A stretch of 64,000 nt of DNA, taken from Plectrocnemia conspersa. Lineage: Eukaryota > Arthropoda > Insecta > Trichoptera > Polycentropodidae. Of this stretch, positions 38,855-50,524 are shown piece by piece (position 1 is the stretch's first letter; each line of letters starts with the position of its first letter). The notes beneath the pieces were generated by a model. It had not been told where the DNA came from, ran no database searches, and was given only the letters and a program-made list of their open reading frames with translations. A program made the translations under genes and the position numbers. The stretch spans positions 682,001-746,000 of the forward strand of contig VTFK01000029.1 of the NCBI GenBank assembly GCA_009617715.1. Direction: 5' to 3'.

Positions 38855-39002
38855 GTAAGTATTCTAAAAATAGTATAAAATCACTAGTGTAGTAATAGAT
38901 TCCGATATAGCTGCACCCCATTTGTGTTTAAAATTCTGATGTATTAGAAAAAGCGGTGAATATTGCATGTAAACGAAAAATCGAACCTATTCAGTATTTT
39001 TT
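38855..39002. other. Start of intron 1
   Basis: AT-rich intronic sequence after the GTAAGT donor; nothing else is seen. Intron 1 spans 38855-44617. Confidence 0.8.
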
Positions 39003-39725
39003 GTTAAATAAGACCATCTTGACCAAACAGGTTACCGTAATGCAGCATGGTGGACAAATATAATGCATATTATATAAGGGAAAAAAAATATCCCACAAAA
39101 AAAATTGCATGATCTTTGCGACTAGTTGACTCACCAAAATGTGGAATAATGCGATCTGGCAACTTTTCACGCAAAATATTCAACGTTATATTCGTTGTGT
39201 AACAAGTGACTCCGTCTTGTTGACACCACATGTCTTCCGCATTAATATATTTGATTTCGTGGCAAGAAAATCGGTTATCATGCGTCTATAGCGCTCACTG
39301 TTGACTGTTTCTGTCATCGTTTGCAAAGAAGTAAGGCTCAATGACGCCGCCTGACCACAATACGCACCAAGCGTCACTTTTTGGGCATGTAATGGTCTCC
39401 AGTGAATCACATAAAGATTTTCCTCGCCCCATATGCGGCAATTTTGATTATTAGCATACTCAGAAAGGTGGAAATGTGCTTCATCAGAGAAGAAGATTTT
39501 CTTTAAAAAATCAACATTAACTTCCTGCTGCTCTAACACCAACAAACGGGATAAAAACTATGCTGTACATCCTACAAAACATGCCGAAAGTAATTAAATA
39601 CTATCGATAATTATTTTGAATAATTTGGCAGGAGTTGGCGACACGTGTGCATTATTAGTCATACTTTTTTATGAATAGGGTTGACTTTAGTACAAATATT
39701 TTATATATCTGTAAAGAAAAAAGCA
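39003..39725 (-). mobile_element. Non-LTR retrotransposon family A, copy 2 (disrupted)
   Basis: Two parts match the copy at 22084-23800. The part at 39008-39065 (AAGACCATCTTGACCAAACAGG and on) corresponds to its 3' terminus at 22123-22180. The part at 39560-39720 (AATAATTTGGCAGGAGTTGG, then TTTTTTATGAATAGGG) corresponds to 23400-23530. About 1.2 kb separates these sites in copy 1, but here that interval is missing and a mariner-type transposase fragment occupies the gap. The copy lies antisense within intron 1. Confidence 0.7.
39120..39550 (-). pseudogene. Mariner-type (IS630-Tc1-mariner) transposase fragment
   Basis: The minus strand encodes an internal part of a DDE transposase. FFSDEAHFHLSEYANNQNC (about 39495-39440) contains the first catalytic Asp. 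RIWGEENLYVIHWRPLHAQK follows, then NSERYRRMITDFL. After a frameshift near 39225 comes MWCQQDGVTCYTT (about 39232-39195) with the second Asp, then TLNILREKLPDRIIPHFGE (about 39186-39130). The N-terminal helix-turn-helix, the third acidic residue and both terminal repeats are absent, so it is a dead fragment. It is common insect transposon sequence, here inside an older non-LTR remnant. Confidence 0.85.
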
Positions 39726-40267
39726 AAAAAAGATGCGCCTAAATATAAAATAAAAAGTCCAACAATAACACTCTAAAATGTGGACAAAATTATGGTTTTT
39801 TGAGTGATCTTGCCAGATTTTATTCAGATTTTTCTAATATCTCGATAAAAGAGATGGTATACCTATTTGTTTTTAAGCGCATTTTGTTAAGGCGTTGGGG
39901 ATAACATTCACTGTATTTTCGACTTAGTATGTACCTTTAGAAGTAACTGAATGTATGTGTCGGTAATCCGTCGATGCTCTCGGGCAGTATAATGTCTTAT
40001 TCTCGATTGTATACCTTTTTATTTATACGCTTCTCTTACACGAGCCGTCCAGTCTTCTAACAAGCTAACTAAAAATAAAGATGTTTTCGTCGATAGCTAC
40101 GAGGAGGTAGAACATTTCTTGTGGAATGGAAAACATTTTTATTTGTGTTCGCCACTATTATTATTATCTACTATATTTAAGACAATAGGTGTGTAAAAGT
40201 AATATTTATAAATATATCTATTCATGTGTGAGTAAATATTATGTATAAAGGACATTATGACGCATCG
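39726..40267. other. Intron 1, non-coding
   Basis: A slightly GC-richer patch (about 39890-40120) without recognisable content. Confidence 0.5.
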
Positions 40268-40322
40268 CAGACAACTACCAAGTCACGATGGTCAGATTTA
40301 TAATAAATAAATAAATACATAA
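40268..40322 (+). repeat. 3' end fragment of non-LTR family A, opposite orientation
   Basis: TCACGATGGTCAGATTTATA followed by an AATAAATAAATAAAT tail matches the terminal CCACGATGGTC and A/T-rich tail of the element at 22084 when that is read on its coding strand. Confidence 0.5.
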
Positions 40323-43300
40323 GAAATTAATGTATGTCTTTTTCATGGTTAAATTAATGTTTGAGATTGCCTTAAATCTTTAAGGTGAATATTAGTGGAA
40401 AATGAAAATTCGTACATATAAAAAAAATGTGAAAAAATATTTTTTTCATAGAAAATCTTATATTACATTTTTTATCTGTTATGAAATATTTATTTTATCA
40501 TAACATTACCAAGTTCCATATATTGCAGAATCATGTATCAGTAAACTAAAGCATATAACTCTTTAGTGATCAATATCAAATCTCATGATATGTTTGAAAG
40601 TATTAATAGACTTTCATACTTTAACGATAATTGTATTAATAATATCAACGATAAAATATATAACTTGTAACCTCCAATCTGATAAAGAGTGTTTCGCAAC
40701 TCAGCTCTTTGGATCTCTATTTTCATTAATCACTAACGTATAATAAAAACATTATATATTGAACTATTTATCAGAGAAAAATTGTTTTATTTTGTTTTTA
40801 ATAAGCATCTACATTGAATGTAATATCGGCTTACATTATAAAACGTAGTTTGGTTAACTTTTATACCGTTTTATATTATTAAATATAAAAAAAAATCTGT
40901 TTTATGCAATAAGTATATAAATGCTCGTTGCGATTGATATGCTATGATATATCATACGCATTAAACTGTTTTTTTAATATGAACAGAATTGAAACAAAAA
41001 AGCCCTTTATTAACGCATTAATGTGGAACGTTTAACACTCATGCTTACGCACTATATCTAAAATTTAAGAATTAATTTCAGTTTCTGTTAAGAGCAATCA
41101 ATTTTTGGAGTAAAATTCAGATAATGAATATTGTTATTGGCTTATTGTAAAATTCACTATGAGATCTTTCTTATATCGTTGATATAATTTTTTTTTCTTT
41201 ACAAGTAGTTTTGGATTTTTTTCATTAGACACAAGCTTTAATAGTCAATTAGTTATTTTCCGTGACTTGTTTTTATCACACTAAATCTGCCTTAGATCTA
41301 TTGTTTCCATTTAAAAATCGTGTGGAATACGTATTTTTACCACTCGAAGAAAATGAAAATTTGGAAATGCAAACAATTTAATCTCTCAACATGAACTCAT
41401 AAACTTTGTTTTTTAGTTAGAAAACGATTTTTGCGTATTTTTGCCAACAAGCATTTTATATTTTTATATTTAAAGTTTTGCTATGAATGCTTACATATTT
41501 TATAATAAACCCTAAAATTACTATATTTTTGTTCCATTATTATGGTTGAATCAGATAAGAAAGCAACGATAAAAACGTTAAATTCCTATTCATTATTCAT
41601 CATTAAATTTAGCAATATCGTTCTTATTTTCATATTCAATAATAGTTTTATTTTTGGCAAAAGGTGACACAATCGTTATATAATACTGCTAGTTTTCTTA
41701 GCCAACGAATCTCATTGTGGAAGCAAATCACTTCATCAATTATTTTTTAACATTATAGTCACTCATTGACAATATTTTATAACATCTATTATAATTTGCA
41801 TGTCGATATATTTCAAACACATTTTTTAATTTGCGACATAATGTGCCAAATAAAAACCTTATTTTTAATTATCTTTGTTCTATTTTGATTTGTTACAAAA
41901 TAATTGATAAATTCACTCTTTCAGGAATAGAACAAATTATTAATGCATCTATTGACACAGTACTTTGAACTGAATGGAGATTTTAATACATAAACTATAT
42001 TACTTTATTATTAGGTTGTAAAATTTTCTCGCATAGACATAAACTTGTCTTCTAAAAGTAATGGATTTAAATCAAATAATTTTATGATGATATTTCAAAA
42101 AATATGTGTATTATAAACAGCCAAAATAAACAGCCAAATAAAAAAATACATATATTATATAAGTTTTTGTCAGTGAATTAAAAAAAGTCATATTTATTTG
42201 TATAGGAATTAAAATTGCTTTGCAAATAATTGTTTTTTAAAAAAAATAATAAAAAAATATTGCACATTTTAATAAAACATTATATTTATTTGTATTAAAT
42301 TATTGTTAACTCTGAAGTAATTTTTTTTGCTACATAAACAGGCATTGGTATCTTGTGTAGTAATTATGATTTCTATTCAACACTTTTGATACTTTTTCCT
42401 TTGCTTTTATACTTATGTAAAAATTCTTAATTATAAAGTTATTCTAAATTAATTGAAATATGAATACAAGATTATTTTAATACAAAAGTTCATCACCATC
42501 GTTAATACAAAATAAATTGTCAAGAAAACTCGTGCCGTACTTTTTTAATTTATCGTCATAAATATTTACTTTATAAAGTGCTATCTTGATACAGTTGACT
42601 TGAGGCTGTTGAGCTTATATACATATTATATTTTATTTTAATAATAACTTCTTAATAAAAATTATTCATGCATCTTTTCTAATTATAAATATTGGTCACA
42701 TGCAAATTTATTAATCTAATAAATTAAATTGAAGCGGCCAGGTGACGATTTAATTAACGCGTTGACATAATCTCACAATGCATCTGTTATTGCTGACATG
42801 TTCGACCAGATTAACTTGTCGTATAATCAAACGTACGCCTTGTGCTTTAAATTATAATTTAATATAATATACAATATGCATTAAATAATAAATAAAATAC
42901 CATTTCGTTGTGTTTACGCATGTACAAAATTATTGATAAGTAGTTTTTACCGTGTATCGCATTTTCGATGCTACTCGGGTCGAATACTAAACGTCCAGTT
43001 CATAATGCGAGGGTAGTAGTAATGGTGTGAAACAAAAATACATTTTCGCTTAAGGGCTTAGGGTGTCGTCGGCTTAGACAGGGTGAAAAATTGAATTTTA
43101 TTGGATAATCCGTAAAAAAATTGGACGATGTTCAAAGTCGAGTAAAGTTACTGCGGAGTGACGATATAACGCTGGCGAAAAGCTTAGAGACTATAATATT
43201 TTTATTTGCTTTTAAATGGTTCATTTTATAATGGAATCCGACTTATTGAACAATTTTTCATGACATAAAATATATATGCAGTGAAAATAAAACTATAAAG

Positions 43301-43839
43301 AGACGAATAGGGATCAGTGATGTGAAAGTTAAAAACAAGAAATAATAAAGGCAATACTTTTACAGCTTAAGTTTGATTTGGAGATTGAAGAATTTTTAAA
43401 TATATAAACAACGATTTTTTCTTATTCTCTGTTAATTAAAATAACATTATTAATATTACAAAAATATATTTTTCACGTAACAGTAAAATTTTCAAACATC
43501 AAATATTTTTAAGACCAGTTAATTTGACTCCATCATTTGACAAAATTTTATCTGTATTGTGCAAAGAACTGTGATTTATAAAGTGTACTTATATAATTTG
43601 TTTGGTACATGTTACTGTATTTTTTACTAGAATTAACTAGGTTACATTTTATTTACTACAAAATTTCAATAATAATCTGATTTATATGAAAAATATAATA
43701 TAATATTAAGTAACATGATCGCTTAACTATGTTGACTATGTGTAATTTTGGCAATAAATTGCTAGTTACCAATTGCACATTCATCCAATTTAATTAAAAT
43801 ACCTATTATATAACGTTTTCATAGCATGCCTGGTCGCAG
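40323..43839. other. Intron 1, AT-rich non-coding
   Basis: No gene, RNA or transposon can be supported. A small patch of balanced composition lies at about 42960-43190. Confidence 0.55.
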
Positions 43840-44495
43840 TGACTAGTAGATTTGGCTTTGACACAAAATCGGGGCAAATGCAACCAATATTTAGCTTCTC
43901 ATCAATCACAGGTGAAAATTAATTTGATACTACACCCGGAGTTTAACAACCCGAAATTCCAACGTTTTTAATATTAAATTACACGGGGCGTATGAAAATG
44001 TTCAATTACGACCCTTTTGTTGTACGCAGCACCCTTTTGCCCCCGCAATTATCGTTAATGTAACAAGACTCCTGATGATATTGTTCTGAGCGAAATTTAA
44101 CATTGTTGAGGAATTTCCTCTTTTTGCCCACCTCTTGCCATATACGCGAACTTCATACAGAGTTGCTTACTAAAATAATTAAATCCTTGCAAATATTTAG
44201 AATAAGTTTAAGTGACATTTATCCTAAAGATTTTGTATTTATAATAAATAAAAAATCTAATAAAAATTAACATATACATAAATAATTATTGACTATTTTA
44301 TAGTATCTGTATGGTCCGTATATTTGCAAGATCGTGAAAAAGTATAAGAATATTAACTCGGATATAACCATTTAGTGTATTTATTGTAATATATTGAAAA
44401 ACCTGACGGGCATTTTATTATGCAAAGCATTTAAAAATGTTCAATTATGACCCTTTTGTTACGCTATTCCCCCGTGGCTACAATTAAATTAATTT
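43840..44495. promoter_or_regulatory. Intronic candidate regulatory element with a duplicated motif
   Basis: ATGTTCAATTACGACCCTTT (then TGTT, about 43998-44021) is repeated with one difference at about 44437-44460 (ATGTTCAATTATGACCCTTT, then TGTT). In both places a CCCCCG run and CAATTA-like sequence follow. The first copy lies in an island of balanced composition; the second lies 160 bp upstream of exon 2. The two copies are about 440 bp apart in the same orientation. An enhancer role is inferred. Confidence 0.4.
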
Positions 44496-44617
44496 CAAAG
44501 CAATCCTGTAAAATTATTCATGGAAAAATATTTTTACAAAATGCGGTCAGTCGTGAGTTGAAAGAGACGTTTTACCGATCGCTTGGAGTTTAAGCTAATT
44601 TTAATTGGATATTTCAG

Positions 44618-44794
44618 GTCCGACTTTGGTCCAACAGCAAGTAGTGGCTGGTGGCGAACTTTTGGGGCAAGCTGCTGGACAGCAAGCTGGTTATCTTCAA
44701 CTTCTACAGCAGAGGGAAGAGGAGAATCGACAAGAAGTAGATCGACTCACCGCAGAAATCAAAACTCTGAAATTACAATTGCTTCAACTGACAG
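44618..44794 (+). CDS. Csgalnact: Chondroitin N-acetylgalactosaminyltransferase, coding exon 2 (coiled-coil stem)
   Basis: The exon lies between acceptor ATTTCAG (44611-44617) and donor ACAG|GTAACC (44795). With the leftover G of exon 1 it reads GPTLVQQQVVAG and on to LQLLQQREEENRQEVDRLTA, ending in IKTLKLQLLQLT plus one base. The length, 177 bp, keeps phase 1. The second half has a heptad pattern of Leu/Val/Ile with Gln, Glu and Arg, typical of the coiled-coil stem that dimerises Golgi glycosyltransferases of the CSGALNACT/CHSY family. It adds residues 45-103. Two other frames are open across the exon, but only this one joins to exons 1 and 3 without a stop. Confidence 0.88.
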
Positions 44795-46539
44795 GTAACC
44801 GACTTTAATTTATATTTAATCGAAAGATTGCGTGTCGACAGCGATAGTGATAAAGCGCTGTATATTCTGAGAAAAGTCCATTTTTAATTTGATCTGGAAA
44901 ACCTTTATCAATAGCAGTATTCAAAAGGGAACGGGATAATAGATTTTGATTATTTTTAGTGGCGCTTCCATTATTTTTATTTATTATTAAAATGCATATA
45001 ATGTAAATATCCAATTTTAAAATCAGTGATTGAATTGAATGTCTTGTAACACTGTCTGAACAAAGCCGCGTATTGAAAAATAAATATACGGCTATTTAAT
45101 CACATGACATGAGAGTAGATTTAATTTTTAAACTGTATTTCAATATATTTTCTACTCTATTCTTAGATAATATTGACACGTTGTTTGCCAACTTTCAGAT
45201 ATAATGTATAGGAAATTAGATACATAATTTAAAGAATTATTTATTTAAGTGGTTTTATTAAGCTTTTAAAGCTGCATAATGAAAAATTCCCTGCACTTAA
45301 GAATATGCCTTGTTTATTACTCTTTTAAAAAGTATGAAACATACAAAAATTTTAGAAGAGCATCTTTGAAATACTGTGCTAAATATAGTGATTTATTTCT
45401 TTTATTATTCAACCAGATATTTATGAACTAATATCGAAAAACTAAGCTCAGTATTTTTTGTGTAAAAAGTTAAATTGTAATCGATTCTTTAGTAATATGG
45501 TTACACTGCAGTAAAAAATATGGCCCTTGATAATTTTTTATCAGATGTGTAATTTACAACAATAAATTTACTTTATATTTAAAAAAAATTTAACCGTTCG
45601 CCCCTACAGTTAATATTTTAGTTGCCATATTATTAATAAACCATCATTATTTTACGCAATGCGTCGGTATATACTTTACAAAATGGCAGTCTAAATTAAA
45701 ATATTTAAAAAATTTACGTTGTGTGAAAAGATAAACTTCCTATTGAACTATTTTAAAGTTCCTTGATTCTCAAAAGTTACTGAATTTTAAATGTATATGT
45801 GTGGTGATGATTACATTTATAAACCTACACTTATATATGTAAATGTTTTCATTAATTTTTAATAATTTATTTTACTTTATTATTTTCATAATATTATTTT
45901 ACTAAATTTAAAACTATCTAGGCAATTAGTGGATCATTTTTAATGATTGAAATCTTCCATTGCTCATTGTATGGATTTCTTTGTGCTCAGAAAGAATTAA
46001 AAGCTTTAGTACGGCGGAATGGTTTTCTTGTTTACCGAGCTTGTTTGACTTGCGAGCGTTTTAATCCGTTAATGGCGTGAAGTCAAAGGGAAGTTGATTG
46101 TCAATAAATTTATTTCTCAGTAGAGATGAGAATTTGGGAAGAAGTAAAATTTAGAACAACGACCGATTAGCTGTTTATCCGCGCAGCCTCTTACAAACAG
46201 AGATAAATCGCTTTCTGGCGAAACGAAATCTCCGAGACTCGGCTAAATCTCGGCGACTTAACCGAGAGCGGTTTAAACGCGTTATATGGAACTTGTGTAT
46301 TATTTTACGACGATTAATCATTGTAAAAGCTGAAGAGTATAACAATAAAGTTGCTGGATTGACTTTCGACGCTGCTCATGTTGATAGATGAGATAAAGCC
46401 TTTGAGATTAGGCATTAAAATTATATGCTTTGTAGATTACGATACAAAATTAAATATCATTTAAATTTAAACAATATATATTTTAATTAATTCTTAACTT
46501 GAAAAAAATATGTGCATATTTTTAGAAAAAAGCTCTATT
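44795..46539. other. Start of intron 2, mostly AT-rich
   Basis: Intron 2 runs 44795-63160. An island of more balanced composition at about 45980-46300 includes several CTCGG/CCGAG motifs (GAGACTCGGCTAAATCTCGG, CCGAGAGCGG) and could be regulatory. No gene is seen. Confidence 0.5.
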
Positions 46540-46800
46540 TAGATTAAATGTGATTCCGAGATCTATAGTAGAAGTTTCTCTAGTCGTTCCCATCGATATC
46601 GTAGAAATATTTCGATGGTGATTGTGATCTGAAAAATGGCATAATATGACATTTTCTAGTACTAAAAAGCAAAAAAAAATGGTTGTCTTAAATCTTAAAT
46701 GTCCTGTAGAAAAATACTTGCATCTAAACAATTTTTAATCTTCGGCAAACAAAATAACAAGAATCCGCCCCTGTACTTGATGAAGTAAAGAGAACTTTGA
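46540..46800 (-). mobile_element. Non-LTR retrotransposon family A, copy 3 fragment
   Basis: The + strand GTGATTCCGAGATCTATAGT, then AGAAGTTTCTCTAG, aligns with 22803-22840 (GTGATTCCGAGATCTTTAGT, then GGAAGTTCCTCTAG). The minus strand reads FFCFLVLENVILCHF and TSTIDLGITFNLN, matching the SVGKCHTVSFS and TSTKDLGITFESK segments of copy 1. Only this internal part of the reverse transcriptase C-terminal region is present. Confidence 0.75.
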
Positions 46801-47089
46801 TGAATACATTACGTGCTATTTTAGTAAATTGTTCTATAAGAGTGTTAACCAAATATGTTTACTTGGTAAACTTGTACTCACGATTCGATCAATTCGGAAA
46901 TTAAATTGCTACAACTCGTATTATTGTTTCCGGAGCAAACAATCGATACACAACCCACTCAAAATTAATTAATTATAGAAGGGAAGTAACTCAGTGCTAC
47001 ACAGCATTTCTCTTGTGATGGAGTAATATTTTTTCTGTAGATAATTTTAGAATCTAAATAAAAACACAAACTTTGAAGGAAGAAGATTT
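46801..47089. other. Intron 2, non-coding
   Basis: Nothing recognisable is seen. Confidence 0.5.
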
Positions 47090-48470
47090 TTTACAATTTC
47101 TCTTGCAGCTCCATTTTGGATTTGCATCTGTTTTGAGCAACCTTTCCTTTTCATTTTTCCTTTAAATGCTCTATAGAATTTAGAAGCAGGCCATTCTCTA
47201 AGCGCCAAACTCTTTGACGTAAGCCAGCCCTGTTTTTTTAGTAAAGTATGGCATGTAGAGTCTCCAATTACTCGAACCATCAACTACTCGAGTATCGAAT
47301 ATTAAAATTTTAAAATACTCGAGTACTCGAGTACTTTCGAGTATTAACCAAATGTACCACAATAGCTATTATTCAAATTCGTGCACATATAAATAAATAA
47401 ATAAAATACTTAGTATGTTCATTTTTACAATTATTTTAACTTCACTAACATACTTTTTAAAAACAATAATGCAAAAAGTGTCTCGAATTTAATATTACTG
47501 CTAACTTTTGGTTTTATTATTCCCGTTATGGAAAAAACCCTTTCCGTTGCTGTTCATGTTGGTCTTATTGTCATTAACGCGTTGGATAAGGCTTCTAATT
47601 TATATCTGTTCGCTTTTTATAGATATAAAATTTTTTGAACTCTCTTTTTATGTTCTCTTCTTTCATTCCCTTCTCTGCTTTTCTCTTATTACCTTCGACT
47701 ATTGACAAAATAACATTTTGTAATTCTTCTTGAATAGATTTTTTTTCTTAACAATATACAATATTCTACTCCTTCTGATTAATGCGAAGAATTTAAATCT
47801 ATATCCTTCGAAGATGTATTTGGGTGAATCCCTTTCACTCTAGAGCTAAACGGTTCGCAAAGAACTGACTTTACTTTAAATGCCTTTAAAACACACAATT
47901 GTTTTGATTTATATTTTAAGCTAAGGGATCAGTATAAACAATATACAACACTTTACGCTACAACTGCATAGTCATAAAACCTAAAAAAAATTTTGTTGAT
48001 ATTTCATATTGTTCATTGCCATAAATTAGATAAGTCGGGACTGTTGAACAGAAAACACAAAAGAAATTTCTCCGTCGTACCCACTAACATAGCCGACGAC
48101 CGGAACTATGCAACTATGGAACTATGAAAAAATTATACCTGATAGTAACCGCTCTAACTCGGGACTTCGGGCATAAACGCCAAATAAAAGCAAGACGTTA
48201 ACCTTTACCGGACCGAGTTAAAGTTATTTTAGTTTCTGAAATATTTCAAATTTTTTTAATTTCGAGTATTAATCGAGTAATTTTCAAAATACTCGATTAT
48301 CAAGTACTTGAAAAATAGACAAGTATACTCGAGTATCGAGTACTCGATTACTCGAATTGGAGACTCTAATGGCATGAAGCGTTTTCTTGCTAGAATTGGA
48401 TAGTGGCGTGATTTGTTCTTTGAAATATTTTCCAGTAAGAATCCATTAAAGTGGATTCTAACATTGAAAT
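47090..48470 (-). pseudogene. Tc1-like transposase remnant, interrupted by a hAT element
   Basis: Read on the minus strand, 48460-48377 gives MDSYWKIFQR and then QF*QENASCH, the degraded form of the second catalytic-Asp motif (FQQDNAxxHT) with Asp changed to Glu and one stop. After the hAT insertion the frame continues at 47255 with TLLKKQGWLTSKSLALREWPA. A frameshifted LNSIEHLKEK (the usual DLNPIEHLW) and MKRK follow to about 47110. Removing the inserted element and one copy of its 8-bp duplication rejoins the frame exactly at the His-Thr of that motif. The N-terminal DNA-binding half is missing. It is an inactive C-terminal fragment. Confidence 0.75.
47256..48368 (-). mobile_element. hAT transposon with 8-bp target duplication, 1113 bp, decayed
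   Basis: The element begins TAGAGTCTCCAATT at 47256 and ends with the exact inverted copy AATTGGAGACTCTA at 48368. Subterminal ACTCGAG/CTCGAGTA motifs repeat on both sides. It is flanked by ATGGCATG at 47248-47255 and at 48369-48376, the 8-bp target duplication of hAT transposons. The minus strand near 47553-47455 encodes TATERVFSITGIIKPK and then ETLFALLFLK, which matches the C-terminal hAT dimerisation domain. The rest of the transposase is deleted or scrambled. It lies inside the Tc1-like remnant and is therefore the younger of the two. Confidence 0.93.
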
Positions 48471-48959
48471 ATAAATGTCACTATGCATAATACGAATGCA
48501 AGTGTACAGGTTTACTACCCCTGCTGCTGCCTGGCAACCTCAGATCATAATATGATTTTTTTGTGTATTTTGAAAATACTATGTATCCGTTTTTGAACAT
48601 CGTGACGCATTAGGTAAATCTGAAAGTTCGCAATGGTTTTAATTTAATTAAAAAAATATTTAGCTAATAATTTAATATATTATATTACTTATATGAATTC
48701 TTAAACAATTTTTATTATTTAAATAGTATTTATGATTCATGAAATAATATCTAGTATTTGAATTTCGTTTTTATATGTATATCTTATAAACCTCTCCAAA
48801 GGGCTAAGGATGATTCTTCACAGACTCAGACCACTTGCGATAAATTAAACACACTTGCAGCTAATCTAAGACCAATTAGCCATAAATATGTCGAGGTTCG
48901 GAAGCTTGCAGTTAATCTATTACATGCCGGCTTCCCCTCTTCTGTAACAATCTCGTGAT
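48471..48959. other. Intron 2, non-coding
   Basis: A 66-codon + strand frame at 48758-48958 has fairly balanced content but no recognised similarity and no splice-site support. Confidence 0.45.
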
Positions 48960-49390
48960 GTACGGCTCTTAGCGCAAAAGAAATTGATCACACTTTAACA
49001 AAGGGAACACTTTCTAGTAAGGACCGTTTCGAATTGCGATAAAATTTCGACATCGGCGCCGGCGGTCGCGTGCCACTGCCCCGAATAAAGCGAATATCGA
49101 TTATGAATGTAATTTCAAGGTAATTAATCACTAGACACTGGGCGCCCATTGTTGAGCACGGTTATTAATGTCTACCTCTGGAGATGATGGTCCATTGATA
49201 CTAATAAAGTGGGATCCGATTGTGGAAAGCGGAACTGCCTGAAAGCTCCCGGCGGCGACCGCAGATTCTTGCGAAACTTCAAAGGATCAGTCATCGGATG
49301 AACCGTTAAATCCGTGTCGGTGTTTGGAAACAAGATTAATTTGCGAATCCACACATAAAACAATACCTAATGCGACCGAAACCGTAATAC
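48960..49390. promoter_or_regulatory. Intronic island of balanced composition
   Basis: Contains GACATCGGCGCCGGCGGTCG (about 49050) and CCCGGCGGCGACCGC (about 49247), unusual for this AT-rich region. No coding frame is supported; a regulatory role is inferred. Confidence 0.3.
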
Positions 49391-49689
49391 AGCGTAAATA
49401 CATTTACAACACTTATTGAACTCGAGAGAGATTATGTTAATAGGATACTCTAAATATAAATCATAGTCTTAGGGAAGTTGAATAATGTTATCTTAATGAA
49501 ACAGAAAATATTTTATTTTTCGTCGATGAAATTTACGTAATTTTGAGGCCAATGCTGGGAAGAGTTTTTTTATATATTGGCTGTGATAAAAGATCAAAGA
49601 GCAGGATTTATAGAAAATGTATTTATGCGTTCTATTTTTTTAGGATTTAAGCTTGCTGTACTTATGTTTGTTTATATTTGTATTTATAA

Positions 49690-50150
49690 ACGTTTCGGTC
49701 CGTAAGTGTTTACGCTGGCATCAAAGGTAATTTGTTCAGTGGAAAATTGGCTTTTTCGCGGAGGCCCAAAGTATTTTGCCGCCCACCGCAACGACCCCTC
49801 GGTCGTTTCACCCGCCACCGCCGCCAACAAATACGCATTTCCGCCGGAATCTGCAGCGCTCTTGTATTTCTTATCTCGTACCTTCGTCGTTGTTTATTGA
49901 ATTTCCGCTTTCCGCAAGAAGGAAGCGAATGTAGCCGGCTGGGGAATGTATACAGCCTTCTTCTCCGGCCGAAACACAAACGATACGCACAAACACGAGC
50001 TGGGAGCACATTTCCACGTTCAACGCGTCGTTTAGAATTCTTTTGAATTGCTGAATTTTAGAATTCGACCAATTTTGCCTAGAAAAAGTTTGCAAATTTA
50101 GAAAAAACATTCGTTCACAAACGCGCCACTGGGGAAAGGAGATTAAATGT
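49690..50150. promoter_or_regulatory. Intronic island, the most GC-rich non-coding block in intron 2
   Basis: Four overlapping open frames occur on both strands between 49706 and 50110, which reflects GC content. None is recognisable or has conserved motifs. The block includes CGCCACCGCCGCC (around 49815) and TCCGGCCGAAAC (about 49964). It is a candidate enhancer, alternative promoter or unrecognised exon. Confidence 0.32.
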
Positions 50151-50524
50151 GTGGATCAAAGAAAACGTTTGAATTTTGTAAAAAAAAAAACACCTACCAA
50201 TAACTCAACCGCAATACAAAATGTTTCTAAAAATATATTAGGTTTTTTTAAAGTTGTTCTATTTCCTTACAGTAACCATCAGTTTAAAATTGTACTACTA
50301 AACTACCCGTAAAATCATCGTGATTCGAGATAAAATAATCCATCCAAGACATATTTCTTTTAAAACTGAACTTTGTCATTGCTCTCAAACATATATTTCA
50401 ATTCAGAGGATGAGGTTTAATAACTCTATCTGAAAAATTGTTGGAACCGATTCCACGATAATGTTAAATGGACGTTCAATATTAAAAATTAAAAATTAAA
50501 AAAAAAGTTTATTTTTTTCCAAAA

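Noticed and set aside
44583..44798. 71-codon Ser/Thr-rich frame over exon 2
   Set aside because: It starts before the acceptor and is out of phase with exons 1 and 3.
47508..47705. 65-codon Leu/Phe-rich + strand frame resembling a membrane protein
   Set aside because: The opposite strand encodes the hAT dimerisation domain; this is its shadow.
49706..50110. Protein-coding gene in the GC-rich island of intron 2
   Set aside because: Several overlapping frames on both strands are open because of composition; none has recognisable motifs or splice sites.
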